Positions 24,128 through 35,300 of a stretch of DNA of 64,000 nucleotides are shown in pieces (the stretch's first letter is position 1; the number at the start of each line of letters is the position of its first letter). The position numbers were made by a program, and so were the translations under genes. The stretch is from Chamaecyparis obtusa (Eukaryota; Streptophyta; Pinopsida; Cupressales; Cupressaceae): NCBI GenBank assembly GCA_027943335.1, contig BSBK01001294.1, positions 496,001-560,000 on the forward strand, written 5' to 3'. Below the pieces are notes generated by a model that was not told where the DNA came from, ran no database searches, and saw only the letters and a program-made list of their open reading frames with translations.

Positions 24128-25397
24128 TGTAATACCCCAAAAATGGGCTATAAGTTCATTAATCTCCTACATCTTCAATTCGAACAAAATCGACATCAAA
24201 GTCCTAACCTAAGGCACATCTAAACATCATCGAATCATAATTGATTATCTTAAATTTTGCATCAGGGAATATTCCTAGTAATATTCCTAATTATCTTAAT
24301 TATCTTTAATTTAATGATTATTTGGCGATAAATCACATTTATCCTAAAAATTTGATTAATTGAATATTTTCATATTTAATTAATTAGATTTAATATTTGC
24401 CACTTAATTATGTAATTAAATTTAATTCTATCTATTATTAATTGTATTATTTAATTTTGACAATAAATCAAAATTCCTATCTTTAATTGATTAAATTCTT
24501 ATTTAATTAATTAAAGCATGTTGTCATTATTTAATAATATAATTTTTAATAAAAGTTTGAATAAATAGTTAATTAACCCATAAATTAATTATTTATTTTC
24601 AAAAATCAGTTGAGTTGAGGATAAATCACTTTATTTATTTATTTAATTCTTAATTATTATGCATATTCAAAAGAAACAGTTAAACTCCAAATCAGAAAAT
24701 CAATGCAAGTTATTGACTTTTTGGAACTCAACATCCTTTTGGAGTTCAAAAAGCTGATCTAAACTCTAATTTGAGTTAAAAAGCTGTTTTTGCATGATTT
24801 TGAGAATTAACTATCTTTTATGATCAGATAACTCAAAAATCAAGATGAGTTAATTTGAGTGATTTATGGCTTTTATTCATGCACCTCCAAAGCCCTGGAT
24901 TTCTATAAATTAAGGCTTTAGCTCTTCACAAATCATCTCATTTTTTTGCACAATCACGCTGGAGAATTGGAATTGAAGAATCAAAGCTCTTGCGAATCGA
25001 CATTTTTGTGAGATCAATCTTATTTTTGCATTCATAGTTTTCATATCATTGTTAGAATCTTCATTGTTAGATCATTTAGCATTCATTTCATATCAAGTTT
25101 TTCATATTAGCATAGATTCATATCAAGTTTTCATTCTTATTGCATAGAAAATATCAAAAATATAGATTAATTGCATTCAATTTCATATCCATCTTTTGCA
25201 TTCAAATCCTTCATTTAGGTGTCGTCTAGGTCACTGATCTCGATTATAATCTGAGAACATTAATCTCGCACCTACTAGAAGGCAGTAAATCGCTTGGTTA
25301 GATTAGATTTCAATTTTGCATAATTTTGATTTTTGCTAACCTCTAATGTTTTACTGAGTGTTGTGTTTACAGATCAGGTATAATTTTCACACACACA
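24128..25397 (+). repeat. 5' LTR of N
   Basis: This AT-rich LTR starts TGTAATACCCCAAAAATGG and ends in a CA repeat (CACACACACA). Its differences from the 3' LTR by eye are one base each near 24190, 24485, 24754 and 25323. Confidence 0.95.
24903..24910 (+). promoter_or_regulatory. TATA box in N 5' LTR
   Basis: CTATAAAT follows a GC-richer stretch (CCTCCAAAGCCCTGG) and precedes a pyrimidine-rich start region, the usual layout of a plant RNA polymerase II promoter. The identical copy in the 3' LTR is at 34120-34127. Confidence 0.6.
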
Positions 25398-25401
25398 TTT
25401 C

Positions 25402-25418
25402 TGGCGCCCACCGTGGGG
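25402..25418 (+). other. PBS of N
   Basis: TGGCGCCCACCGTGGGG lies four bases after the 5' LTR. It is a PBS of the kind seen in several plant gypsy lineages; I do not assign the tRNA. Confidence 0.8.
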
Positions 25419-27126
25419 CAACCCACCTTTGCATGCTGGTTTTGATTTTTTTTGGGAGCTAAAACCTCAAAGTTTCAAAGATTTAATTTTATCTCCCAAA
25501 CGGCTTGGAATTTTGATCTGAAATTTTTTTAACAGGTTGGTGACATGTCATGGAAGCTACAGTAAAAAATTTAGAATTTTCTGAGATGTTTTGAATTTTT
25601 AATAATTTTTTCTTGAAATTCCGGAAAAAATTAATATCTGACGCAAATCAGCATATTTTTCAAAAAAATTTATATTTTCGGAAAGCTCTTTAAATTCTAC
25701 AGGGGGTCCATTCTTTGTGTTTTAAATTTGGACATGATATCATAGCTCAAATAGTCAATTTACAAAAATTGGTCTTTATTGATAAAATGGGTCTCTAGGG
25801 CACAAATGAAGAGGTTTTTCTAAAATTTTTGCATTTTTGGAAAGCTCTCTATTTTTTAGCAGGGGTCTCTATTCTGAATTTCTATTTTTGTGGCCAAAAT
25901 CATATCAAAAAAATTAGATCTTGTTGACTAGGTCAAATGCAGCAAAAAAAATAAAGTTTTGTGATGGGTATGCACTTATTTTTTTACATGGTTCAATGAA
26001 TGATATGAGTTGTCATTTGAGTTGATTGCTGGTTATTATTACTGATAATAATTGATTTTTAGAGCTAACCCTATGGTTTTCATAAGTTGAATATATTTTG
26101 CATATCTTGTTTGCTTGTTTGCTTGTTGGAGAGTTCGTCACTTGCTTGCATGGAAAAGCTCAACAAAAATTGCTAAAAATCAAGTAAAATCTACTAAGCG
26201 CGTTGCAAGGATCCCAGGTATTCTCCTTCATCTAATAATATTTTGATTTGGGACTTAAAATAAATCTCTTATGTGTCAAGCTTGTGTGCATCTTTTCATG
26301 CTTTTGATCTATTTCTACACACTTGCATAATTGATACTAGGTTGTGAACCCTTAAGGATTCATTAAGTAGTCTTAGAATACTTGTGATTGATCTTGATTG
26401 CTATCTTGGGTTATTGGACTCGCTAATCCGCCGGCCCCTCATTTCCGCCCCGTGGTTGCAATCTCAGCGCCATAAAGGGGAGGGGTCAACAGGACAGAAG
26501 CGTTAAATGTTCCACTTGGCAACCCTTTTGTGCTTTTAGGAACTCCCTTGTTTTCTAAGTTGTGGACTCATTTTTAGCTTGTGTGAGGTGTTAAGTGTTC
26601 CACCTTGTGGACTCATCTCATATTTTCTTTAAACGTTAAGTGTTCCTCTTTCTACTTTTTGGATGCTTTTGGTAGATTTGCTTTCAGAACATACATCTGT
26701 GCTCACATAGTAATTAGGCCCTATGAACACTATTTGTGATTCTTGAAAGATTGGATTCCTAGCGAAATCCTTCTTGACGATAGAATCCTTGTAGGTAGGG
26801 AGGATACTTAGTGCGTTTCACATTCAACTTAGTTAGTGAGTCTTCTCTTATTGATCGACACATTCTCTCTCCGGAGAGGTTGATAGATCACGTAGAATCC
26901 TTGTAGGTAGGGAGGATACTTAGTGCATTTCACATTCAACTTAGTTAGTGAGTCTTCTCTTATTGATCGACACATTCTCTCTGCAGAGTGTCATTTGGAA
27001 AAATTTGAGAAAGTTGTCAGAAATTGTCAAATTGCAAGATATCCAATGTTTCCAGCCTAGTTCCAGAATCTGTCAAAATTATCATTGTGTCAGGAATAGA
27101 GCAATAGCTATTGAGAATCAGTACAC
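25419..27126 (+). other. N untranslated leader
   Basis: A leader of about 1.7 kb with no long ORF. It has T-rich stretches to about 26000 and a GC-rich spot at 26430-26487 whose ends can pair (GGCCCCTC at 26433-26440 with GAGGGGTC at 26480-26487). It also holds a near-perfect direct duplication at 26781-26982. It should hold dimerisation and packaging signals; that is inference. Confidence 0.6.
26781..26982 (+). repeat. 90-bp direct duplication in N leader
   Basis: The 90 bases starting TAGAATCCTTGTAGGTAGGG at 26781 recur from 26893 with one visible difference (GTGCG versus GTGCA), separated by 22 bases (CCGGAGAGGTTGATAG and so on). The period is 112. Confidence 0.9.
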
Positions 27127-29376
27127 ATGTCTCAAAGAATCAGTAAACAAGAGGAAGAAGCTCTGATCGCCGCTATAATGAAACAGATACATGCTATGCA
27201 AGTCCAGCTTGACAAACTTGGGAAAGAAAAGGAACCTCTATACTCTTTTCCATTTGATAAAGACTTGTACATGTCACCATGCCCCCGGAAAAAAATTGAG
27301 CAATATGATACCTCTTCCACGGAGAGTGACACATCTAGCTTTGAAGACTATGATGACTATGATGACAGACAATGTAATGATACCTATGACACCTCTGTTC
27401 CTAAGAGTCCTCCTCGTCATTCATTCCTACTTACTACAAATGGGCCATCACATTGGATAGATCAGGAGAGTGATCCATATGATTCTGATTATCAAAGAGA
27501 CTTTGATGATTTCTATGCACAATACCTAGATGATCCATCTATTTCACTTGAGGAAGAGAAAGTTTACCACGCTGATTATAAACATGCATACTATAAGGAT
27601 CTCTCCTCTAAGAACTCTCAGGCTGAAAATAAAGATTACACTCTCAAGCAAGATCATGTTAATGTTGGACCTTTGTCTTGTGATGGTTCCCTTCCATCCC
27701 CTACTTCCTCCAATACCCATACATTTCCTAAAGCTTCCGAGTCTTTCAAATCTTTCACAGAACCTTCATCTGACACAAGCCCTGATACTTTTCATGTGGT
27801 TCCCTATAGTTATCCCCCGGGGCTACCTCTTAAAGAAACTCAAGCTAACCTTCACTTGGCTGCAAAGACTTTCAATAATGATAAATCTAAAGAGCCTAAG
27901 CCTTCATATGCTATAATCCCTACTTTAGGTAGTCCTCCACCATCTCTTCCAAAGTCATCCATACAATCCCAACATGCTTCCTTGTCCTTAGAAGTGGCTC
28001 CATGTCAAGAGGACTCTAAAAATGATAAAGAAAATAACATAAAGAAAGATCAAGATCAAGAACCCTCCATGTCATCCACTCCTTTTTCTGATGTCTCTTA
28101 TCCGCCTTAGGATTCTTTTGATCCTGTACCCCCTTTTTCATGCATTCCACCATGTCTTAAGTCTTCGCCTAAGCAAGATCAAGCTACTACTTACACTGTT
28201 GAGCTTATTGACAATCAAAATAACCTTACTACGCTTGCGCTTTCCAAAGATGATACTTCCATTAAGGTTGGTAAAAATGGTGTTCCTTCCAATGTTAAGC
28301 CTATTGAAAAACAAGAGACAAATTATGCGCTTGTGCTATCCAAAGATCCTTGTCAAGATCAAAGTCTTCCATCTTCTTGTTCTACCACTCCATGTTCACT
28401 TTCACTTTCTACTCTTCCTAAGTCTTCGCAAGCTTTGAATGATCCTATCAAAGAAAATACTCTTATTCAAGATGTCCAGGATCCTATTGAAAATTCTAAT
28501 TCTCACTCTAAAGATGCTGATATCCTTGGTTGTCATATAGATGCTGATGAACTTATTGATTATCCTTTTGTATCTTCCACTTCCATCCTTGGACCTCTTC
28601 CACCACTACTAAAGGCTTCACGTCTTCCTTCCATCTTGGGTCCTTATGTCCCTTCACTTTCCCCTCCTAACTTTCCTAATTCACCATCCATCTTGGGTCC
28701 TTACATACCTCCATCTCCTATCTTTCCTCAAGATCAACATAGATGCATACCCTTGAATCCTTTTCATCCACCCACCCATCTAAATCAGTCATCTCCTCCT
28801 TCCACAAGTCCCAAGTCTTTTGGAAGTAACTTGAATGTTCAATACAAGAAAAAGAAGCAATACAAGAATCCATCAAAAAAAGAAAATCACCATGTCTCCT
28901 CTAAACGACATGGAGGCATAAAGTCAAAAGAGATATCTAAGAAAAAAACTACAAGACAAGTATGGGTTCCAAAATCCATCATTGAAGATATTATCTCTAG
29001 ATCATCAAAAGGAAATAAAAAGCCTACGGCTATATGGATTCCAAAGTCTCTCTTGAAAGAGTCTAGTGTTGAGAAACAAGTGAAGTTGACATTCAACCTT
29101 CCAAAGACTTCCACTTCATCTCCTTCCAAAAATATTCTTCCATTTCATGCGCCCAAACCTCAACCTCTACTATCCATTCGCCATATTCCTTCACGTATTC
29201 CTTCATTCACGTTTCCTCCACCCTCTCACCACCCTTCAAGGTGTGTGTTTACATTGATCTTGCCTTCCTTTCCATCTACCCTTTCACAATCCTTCCATGC
29301 ATTATCCTTCTATCTCCTATCCTTTTTCCTCACTTGCCTATTCCTCCTATCTTCCAACCTCACTCGCTTTACATAA
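27127..29376 (+). pseudogene. N ORF, unknown protein with one in-frame stop
   Basis: From ATG 27127 one frame runs 750 codons to TAA 29374-29376, interrupted only by TAG at 28108-28110 (context SYPP*DSFDP, consistent with CAG changed to TAG). The N-terminus (MSQRISKQEEEALIAAIMKQ) could form a helix. An acidic Asp/Tyr-rich part (DYDDYDD) and long Ser/Pro-rich regions follow, with three related units (SILGPLPPLL, SILGPYVPSL, SILGPYIPPS). Then come a Lys-rich segment, paired RQVWVPKSIIEDI and TAIWIPKSLLKE motifs, and a hydrophobic C-terminus. There is no zinc knuckle, protease or RT motif. It occupies the gag position, but I cannot assign it. Confidence 0.7.
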
Positions 29377-29520
29377 AACCTTATCCTCCATTTTTCTCTT
29401 TCATCTCCCTTTCCGTATCAGCATCTTTGAGCATATCATTTTGAATCCTTGGCATATCATGGTTTATCCTTTCAAGGAGCATTATCTAGCAAGCTTGCCT
29501 TCTTCTAAAAGAGAAATGAA

Positions 29521-29697
29521 AAAAAAATAAAAATAAAAATAAAAATAAAAAAATTGAAAATGTGCCTTGGTGAAAACTTGGAAACAGGCGCCTTGGTAGC
29601 AAAAGTAAAGAGAAATAAATTTGTTCTATGGTGAAAACCACTTCCTTGTGGCACCTTGGATAAGTACCATGATGAAAACCTGGCAATCAGGCATCAT
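29521..29697 (+). repeat. A-rich tract and three hairpin-motif copies
   Basis: An A-rich AAAAAT repeat (29520-29560) is followed by three copies of a motif built around GGTGAAAACC: 29563-29591, 29628-29655 and 29666-29697. Copy 3 has a perfect 7-bp stem (CATGATG...CATCATG). Copies 1 and 2 form shorter stems with different bases. More copies lie at 30987-31194. Confidence 0.65.
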
Positions 29698-30243
29698 GCG
29701 TAGTTCTTCTACATATTTCATCCATTTCATCTTCTCTCTTTGATCTTGACAATGTTGATCTATACACGAATATTTGGCTATTTTGTGAGCTATCTTACGA
29801 TGACCTTGTTTTCATTGCTTCCATGTTTAGCCTTCATATCCATCTTCCTCCATTCATTTTCGCCTATCGCTATCCTTTTCCCCTTTGGTCTTGATCTAAT
29901 AAAGAAAGAGTAAAACACAGTGCTATGAAGCCTCTTGACATGTCTACTCCTTTGGATTGCATCCTTTCCTGCTCTTGCATTACGCTTTTGTGACTTATCC
30001 TATGCTAGCCTTTCATTACTTGTCTAAAAGTGCTTTTACATAAAAAAATTTCCCTAGCTTGGGTATTCTTGAAGAGTTTCCCCTTGAGGATTTCTTCCCT
30101 TCATTTTCCTTCATTCTCTTATCTTCCATCTCTTCCACTAGCTTGCCAATCCCTCTTGTTCTCCACCTTGCTAGACATTGGGACTGCACGATATGATCTT
30201 GCTTGGAAGTTTGCAAATGGAAAAAGATGCTATCAAGTATACC

Positions 30244-30446
30244 AAGTATCAGAACAATTATCAGAACAAGTATCAGAACCAATATCAGAACAATTATCAG
30301 AACAAGCATCAGAACCAGTATCAGAACAATTATCAGAATTAGTATCAGAATCAGTATCAGAACCAGTATCAGAACAATTATTAGAATTAGTATCAGAATC
30401 AGTATCAGAACCAGTATCAGAACCAGTATCAGAACAAGTATCAGAA
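30244..30446 (+). repeat. 12-bp minisatellite in N
   Basis: About 17 units of a 12-mer close to AAGTATCAGAAC or CAGTATCAGAAC occupy 30244-30446. In the frame of the downstream integrase remnant they read SEQ/SEP/SES-type repeats. The same 12-mer, AAGTATCAGAAC, occurs once in the integrase sequence at 30461-30472, so the array probably grew from it. Confidence 0.9.
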
Positions 30447-30917
30447 TGGGCCTACAAAACAAGTATCAGAACACCTATTGGGGCTACACCTTTTGCTTTA
30501 GTTTATGGATCTGAAGCGGTACTGCCTATTGAGGTTGAAATCCCATCACTCAGAATCAAAATGCATGGACTTGTCACTGATGAAGACTACAGAGTGTCTA
30601 GGTTACAAGAACTTGAATTACTAGATGAGCGCAGACAAGCAGTGTATGATCATCTTAGAGTATATCACAAGAGAATGTCTAGAGGCTACAACAAGAAAGT
30701 CAGACACAGAGAATTTCAGGTTGGTGATCTAGTGTTGAGAGAAAATCCTAAAAATCAATCACATCGAGAACGCAAGGAGAAGTTTGAACCCAACTGGCTG
30801 GGTCCCTTTGTAATCACTGCTACTTTTGGCTCTGGTGCCTATCAACTCTCAATGACTGAAGGAGAATAGCTCTGAGAACCAATCAACGTTCTCCATCTGA
30901 AGAAATTCTACACCTAA
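30447..30917 (+). pseudogene. Integrase C-terminal remnant in N
   Basis: Starting at WAYKTSIRTPIGATPFALVY, this is the end of a gypsy integrase: EAVLPIEVEIPSLR, VSRLQELELLDERRQA, REFQVGDLVLRENPKN, KFEPNWLGPFVI and YQLSMTEGE. The frame reaches TAA at 30915-30917 with stops at 30867 and 30873. The zinc domain and catalytic D,D,E core are absent and the minisatellite takes their place. The tail's wording is that of Tat-like plant gypsy elements. It is a leftover of the pol gene that N lost. Confidence 0.88.
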
Positions 30918-30986
30918 GGCATTCAGTGCTTGGTAAAATGTCCTGAAAAAATCTTAAAAATCTGAAAAAGTCCTGAAAAAATGAAC

Positions 30987-31194
30987 ATCTTGGTGAAAAC
31001 CTAGCAATAGGCGCCTTGATGATTTGCAAAAAAATCAAAAAATATCAAAAGTACAAAAAAATTGAAAAAATGAAAAATACAAAAAAATGAAAAAGAAAAA
31101 AAAAAAGTGCCTTGGTGAAAACCTGGAAACAGGCGCCTCGGTAGCAAAAATAGAATCTCTACCAAGATGGTGAAAACTCGGCAAACGGGCACCA
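30987..31194 (+). repeat. Three further hairpin-motif copies
   Basis: Copies of the GGTGAAAACC motif lie at 30987-31021, 31108-31138 and 31163-31194, interrupted by an A-rich tract (31020-31107). Stems are CATC/GATG, TGCC/GGCG and GGTG/CACC, different bases but the same place. Confidence 0.6.
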
Positions 31195-33330
31195 CTTGTT
31201 CCAAAATGCTCCATCTATCAGCACAATCTTGGTCTTTCCCAGCTTTCAATCTTGCTTTAGTTTGTACATATCTCCCGGTTTGTTCCTGCATTTCCAGTTT
31301 TCAATAAGTCAGCCTGTACACCAACCAGCTCAAGCATCTATATCCTATCAATGTTCACACTTGGGGGCAATCAATGTCATATCCTATGGCCTCCAATGTA
31401 TCTTAGACGCGTCATATCCACTCAGAGTCCTTTGAAGCTTCAAGTTGAGTCAGTCAGTCTGTCTCGTCTCCAGAAAGGATTTTGCATCAACAACAATCAA
31501 ATATCAAAACTCAACTGAAAACAATCTATGCTTTTACATGCTTTTATCTCCTTGTATGCTTACTGATTCGCATTGAGATTTTTGCATATTGTGTCCCTTC
31601 GAGCTCTTCGATGATGTCTTTTATAGGATTTAGAGAGTGATGACTGGGGGCATAATCTTTTCTTTGTCTTCTGCTTGTATGTGAAAATCTAACAGCTTTG
31701 GAAATTCTGGATTGAAATGGTGTCCGACTGTAAGAGCCTCTATCTCGAATTGGATGGCCATGCGTACCTCGACCATTGATACCCAGACAATTCAAGGAAG
31801 TTTGATCTCACTATTGTCTTTTTGAGTAAGTTCTTTCTCCTACTGTGGAACGCAATCTTGCCTAAGGATGTGAACGATAAAGGGTCACTACGGGTAATTC
31901 ACATTGGATTTAGAATGATCTCTTAGCTGTTTGATGTGTTTGCAACGCAAGGCGTACTCAGGTCATCACGACATTTATGTTTTGATGCTTGTACAAATTG
32001 CTATATCAAAATGGACATGATATTCAGGTCATCCTGGCGTTTGTGCCTTGATGCTTATATCTAATCCGACATTCAACAACTAAAATCAATATTCATATGT
32101 CCATGGTTGTTTGACCAGTGGGTGTTGTATTGATTCTTGCACATACAAATCGATATTCATATGTCTATGGTTTCATGGCTAGTGGGCATTGTATTGATTT
32201 ATCTGGTTACCTAAAAGTTCAATGATGATAACAAATCGACACATGATCAGTAACTAGGTCCTAGGTCTTAGGTTGCATTTCATTTTGCATGTCTCATTGC
32301 ATTTTGCATGTTTACATGATCTCACAATGATTAAACAAACTTCAATGCTTAAATGATTCTTCAAATCGCATCTTCAAGTCTAACAAGAGCTGAATCTCAC
32401 ACGAAGGTTCCTCCAATGAAATAGCAAGTAGAATCCTTTTTCGGGATCAAAATTCAAATCTGAGATCATTCATATTATTAACTACTTGCATATTCGACCT
32501 TCAATCATCACAGAAATCTAGTATTCAACTTAACTGATTATCTTACATCAAACTATCAAAATTTCAACTTGGTCAACCATGGTCAACTCATGGTCAAACC
32601 TAGTCAAATTCGGTCTCCAGGACCTTCCAAATGATGCAGAATGCGTTCTCGGACGTGTATAACCACTTCTCAAATCAATTAACATGCTTCTAAACTATCA
32701 ACGCTGACTTTTCTTGTCAGATTTCAATTTTAATCCCGAAGGGGGCATGGTATTGCACATCATTCAAAGTCTGTAAATCAAATTCTATCGATCAAGTCTA
32801 TCAATATCTTTCATCAGTGATCAAGACAAACAATCACGTCTAGTCACTGATTCATCAAAAGTCCTCATCGCTCGGGGAAAATCTATCATCACTTGGGGCA
32901 TATCAGATTCATCGATCCATATCAATCTGGTATTCTCTTAATCTTGTAATCTGTATCAGTTTTTGCAACCATCAAATCATAGTGTTATTTCCTTGGTTCT
33001 TCGGCAACTAAAGGATTCGGATGTGATACCTGCTAGTTCTGCTAAGACAATCGAGTCTAGAACGGGTCACTCACTTCTTATCAATCCTAAGGTTCAGAAT
33101 CAGGCATTTTGACACTTTTTCGCAATCATAGGTTCATTTGCTGCTACAGTGAACATTATCTTTGGTCATTCAAGACTTATTATCTCCATCTTAATTCAAT
33201 ATCAATCAACTCCTATCTCAATATCTTTCAATCGGTTTTCTATCTTGAGATCGGTTTATCTTTTGAATCAGTTTCATATCTCTATCAAACACAGACTTTC
33301 TTTGAACCACTGCGCTTCGCACAGTAATTC
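31195..33330 (+). other. N 3' untranslated region
   Basis: No supported gene. It contains degenerate duplications: a CAGGTCATC...TTGATGCTT unit repeated between about 31950 and 32060, and a unit around CATATGTCCATGGTT repeated at about 32090-32150 and 32150-32210. The remainder is unique AT-rich sequence up to the PPT. Confidence 0.55.
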
Positions 33331-33344
33331 AAAGAGGGGCAAAA
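33331..33344 (+). other. PPT of N
   Basis: AAAGAGGGGCAAAA directly precedes the 3' LTR and would prime plus-strand synthesis. Confidence 0.85.
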
Positions 33345-34614
33345 TGTAATACCCCAAAAATGGGCTATAAGTTCATTAATCTCCTACATCTTCAATTCGA
33401 ACAAAATTGACATCAAAGTCCTAACCTAAGGCACATCTAAACATCATCGAATCATAATTGATTATCTTAAATTTTGCATCAGGGAATATTCCTAGTAATA
33501 TTCCTAATTATCTTAATTATCTTTAATTTAATGATTATTTGGCGATAAATCACATTTATCCTAAAAATTTGATTAATTGAATATTTTCATATTTAATTAA
33601 TTAGATTTAATATTTGCCACTTAATTATGTAATTAAATTTAATTCTATCTATTATTAATTGTATTATTTAATTTTGACAATAAATCAAAATTCCTATCTT
33701 TAATAGATTAAATTCTTATTTAATTAATTAAAGCATGTTGTCATTATTTAATAATATAATTTTTAATAAAAGTTTGAATAAATAGTTAATTAACCCATAA
33801 ATTAATTATTTATTTTCAAAAATCAGTTGAGTTGAGGATAAATCACTTTATTTATTTATTTAATTCTTAATTATTATGCATATTCAAAAGAAACAGTTAA
33901 ACTCCAAATCAGAAAATCAATGCAAGTTATTGACTTTTTGGAACTCAACATCCTTTTGGAGTTCAAAAAGCTAATCTAAACTCTAATTTGAGTTAAAAAG
34001 CTGTTTTTGCATGATTTTGAGAATTAACTATCTTTTATGATCAGATAACTCAAAAATCAAGATGAGTTAATTTGAGTGATTTATGGCTTTTATTCATGCA
34101 CCTCCAAAGCCCTGGATTTCTATAAATTAAGGCTTTAGCTCTTCACAAATCATCTCATTTTTTTGCACAATCACGCTGGAGAATTGGAATTGAAGAATCA
34201 AAGCTCTTGCGAATCGACATTTTTGTGAGATCAATCTTATTTTTGCATTCATAGTTTTCATATCATTGTTAGAATCTTCATTGTTAGATCATTTAGCATT
34301 CATTTCATATCAAGTTTTTCATATTAGCATAGATTCATATCAAGTTTTCATTCTTATTGCATAGAAAATATCAAAAATATAGATTAATTGCATTCAATTT
34401 CATATCCATCTTTTGCATTCAAATCCTTCATTTAGGTGTCGTCTAGGTCACTGATCTCGATTATAATCTGAGAACATTAATCTCGCACCTACTAGAAGGC
34501 AGTAAATCGCTTGGTTAGATTAGATTTCAATTTTGCATGATTTTGATTTTTGCTAACCTCTAATGTTTTACTGAGTGTTGTGTTTACAGATCAGGTATAA
34601 TTTTCACACACACA
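33345..34614 (+). repeat. 3' LTR of N
   Basis: 1,270 bp, the same length as the 5' LTR and nearly identical to it. It is followed by the duplication CTCAT. Confidence 0.95.
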
Positions 34615-34619
34615 CTCAT

Positions 34620-35300
34620 TACCAAGGATGACCTCTTTTCCTTCTGCAATCTCAACCAGGGTTGATAAATCTAGTTCCTGACCATGATATTGATCTTCAC
34701 AATTCATAAATCTCAAAATATCCTAGTCATCTTCAAAGACTTGCCAATTTTCAACATTATCTAGTATACTCGGTCTAGTCTGAATTTCAACCTTGGAGAC
34801 ACTAGAAAATGTAATGTCACTAGGATTAATTACTATATTGGCTAACAAGTCATCCATTTTATTGTTGCTCCTATCCTTCCACACAATATTGAAGGCATCA
34901 AAATATTCAATCATGTCCCAAACAACATTTCTATATTGTTTCAATCTCTTGTTCTTAGAAGCATACACTGATCTTGCTTGGGACACAGCTAACTTTGAAT
35001 CACCCACAACCTTTACACTTTTAATTCTATGCTTGTGTGCCAACCTCAATCCTATTAGTAATGCCGCATATTTTGCTATGTTATTTGTACATGAGAATAT
35101 TAATATAAAAGAGAACTTGTAATTATTTCCATAGGGGAAATGAATAAAATACCTACTCCTAAACCATCTTTGCAGTTTGCATCATCAAAGTACATCACCC
35201 ACAAATCACCCTTCTCGGATTTAGCACTTACCTCCATAGAGATAGATGGAAATATAGGCTCCTTTTCAATCACAGTGGCCTATGCCCTAAAAGAATTGAT
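34620..35300 (-). pseudogene. T second RNase H domain, upstream of RT
   Basis: The minus strand shows VMYFDDANCKDGLGVGILF (first catalytic Asp), then, after a frameshift, SCTNNIAKYAALLIGLRLAH and VVGDSKLAVSQARSVYA. This is the layout of the RVT_3/RNase HI-like domain (aRNH) found as an extra RNase H in the plant Tat lineage. The usual Glu of that lineage's NNEAEYEA motif reads Lys here (NNIAKYAA), as expected from a G-to-A change. It lies between protease and RT, and the frame joins to the RT linker across N. Element D at the right end has the same order. Confidence 0.78.

Larger units (their letters stand above)
24128..34614 (+). mobile_element. N, young non-autonomous LTR retrotransposon
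   Basis: Two 1,270-bp LTRs (24128-25397 and 33345-34614) are flanked by CTCAT (24123-24127 and 34615-34619). PBS TGGCGCCCACCGTGGGG and PPT AAAGAGGGGCAAAA are intact. I find only four differences between the LTRs by eye, so insertion was recent. The interior carries one long ORF of unknown function (27127-29376) and an integrase C-terminal remnant (30447-30917). No protease, RT, RNase H or integrase core is visible. It sits in T between the second RNase H and RT. The PBS and integrase tail point to a gypsy relative as the parent or helper. Confidence 0.93.

Noticed and set aside
27132..28438. Overlapping ORFs at 27191-27460, 27530-27916 and 28091-28438
   Set aside because: Shadow frames of the 27127-29376 ORF; Leu/Ile-rich only because of the codons of the real frame.
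28333..29376. Hydrophobic C-terminus of the N ORF as a membrane segment or envelope-like protein
   Set aside because: The Leu/Phe/Ser-rich stretch lies in T/C-rich low-complexity DNA and there is no signal peptide or other envelope feature.
30244..30446. CRISPR-like array
   Set aside because: Units of 12 bp without spacers in a plant retrotransposon; a tandem minisatellite explains it.
30016..30462. 148-codon minus-strand ORF rich in Leu, Val and Ile that looks like a membrane protein
   Set aside because: It is the reverse reading of the 12-bp minisatellite; the composition comes from the repeat, and the + strand carries the integrase remnant in frame.
30203..30514. Plus-strand ORF of repeated TSIRTIIR
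   Set aside because: An alternative frame of the same minisatellite; the frame continuing into integrase is the one at 30447-30917.
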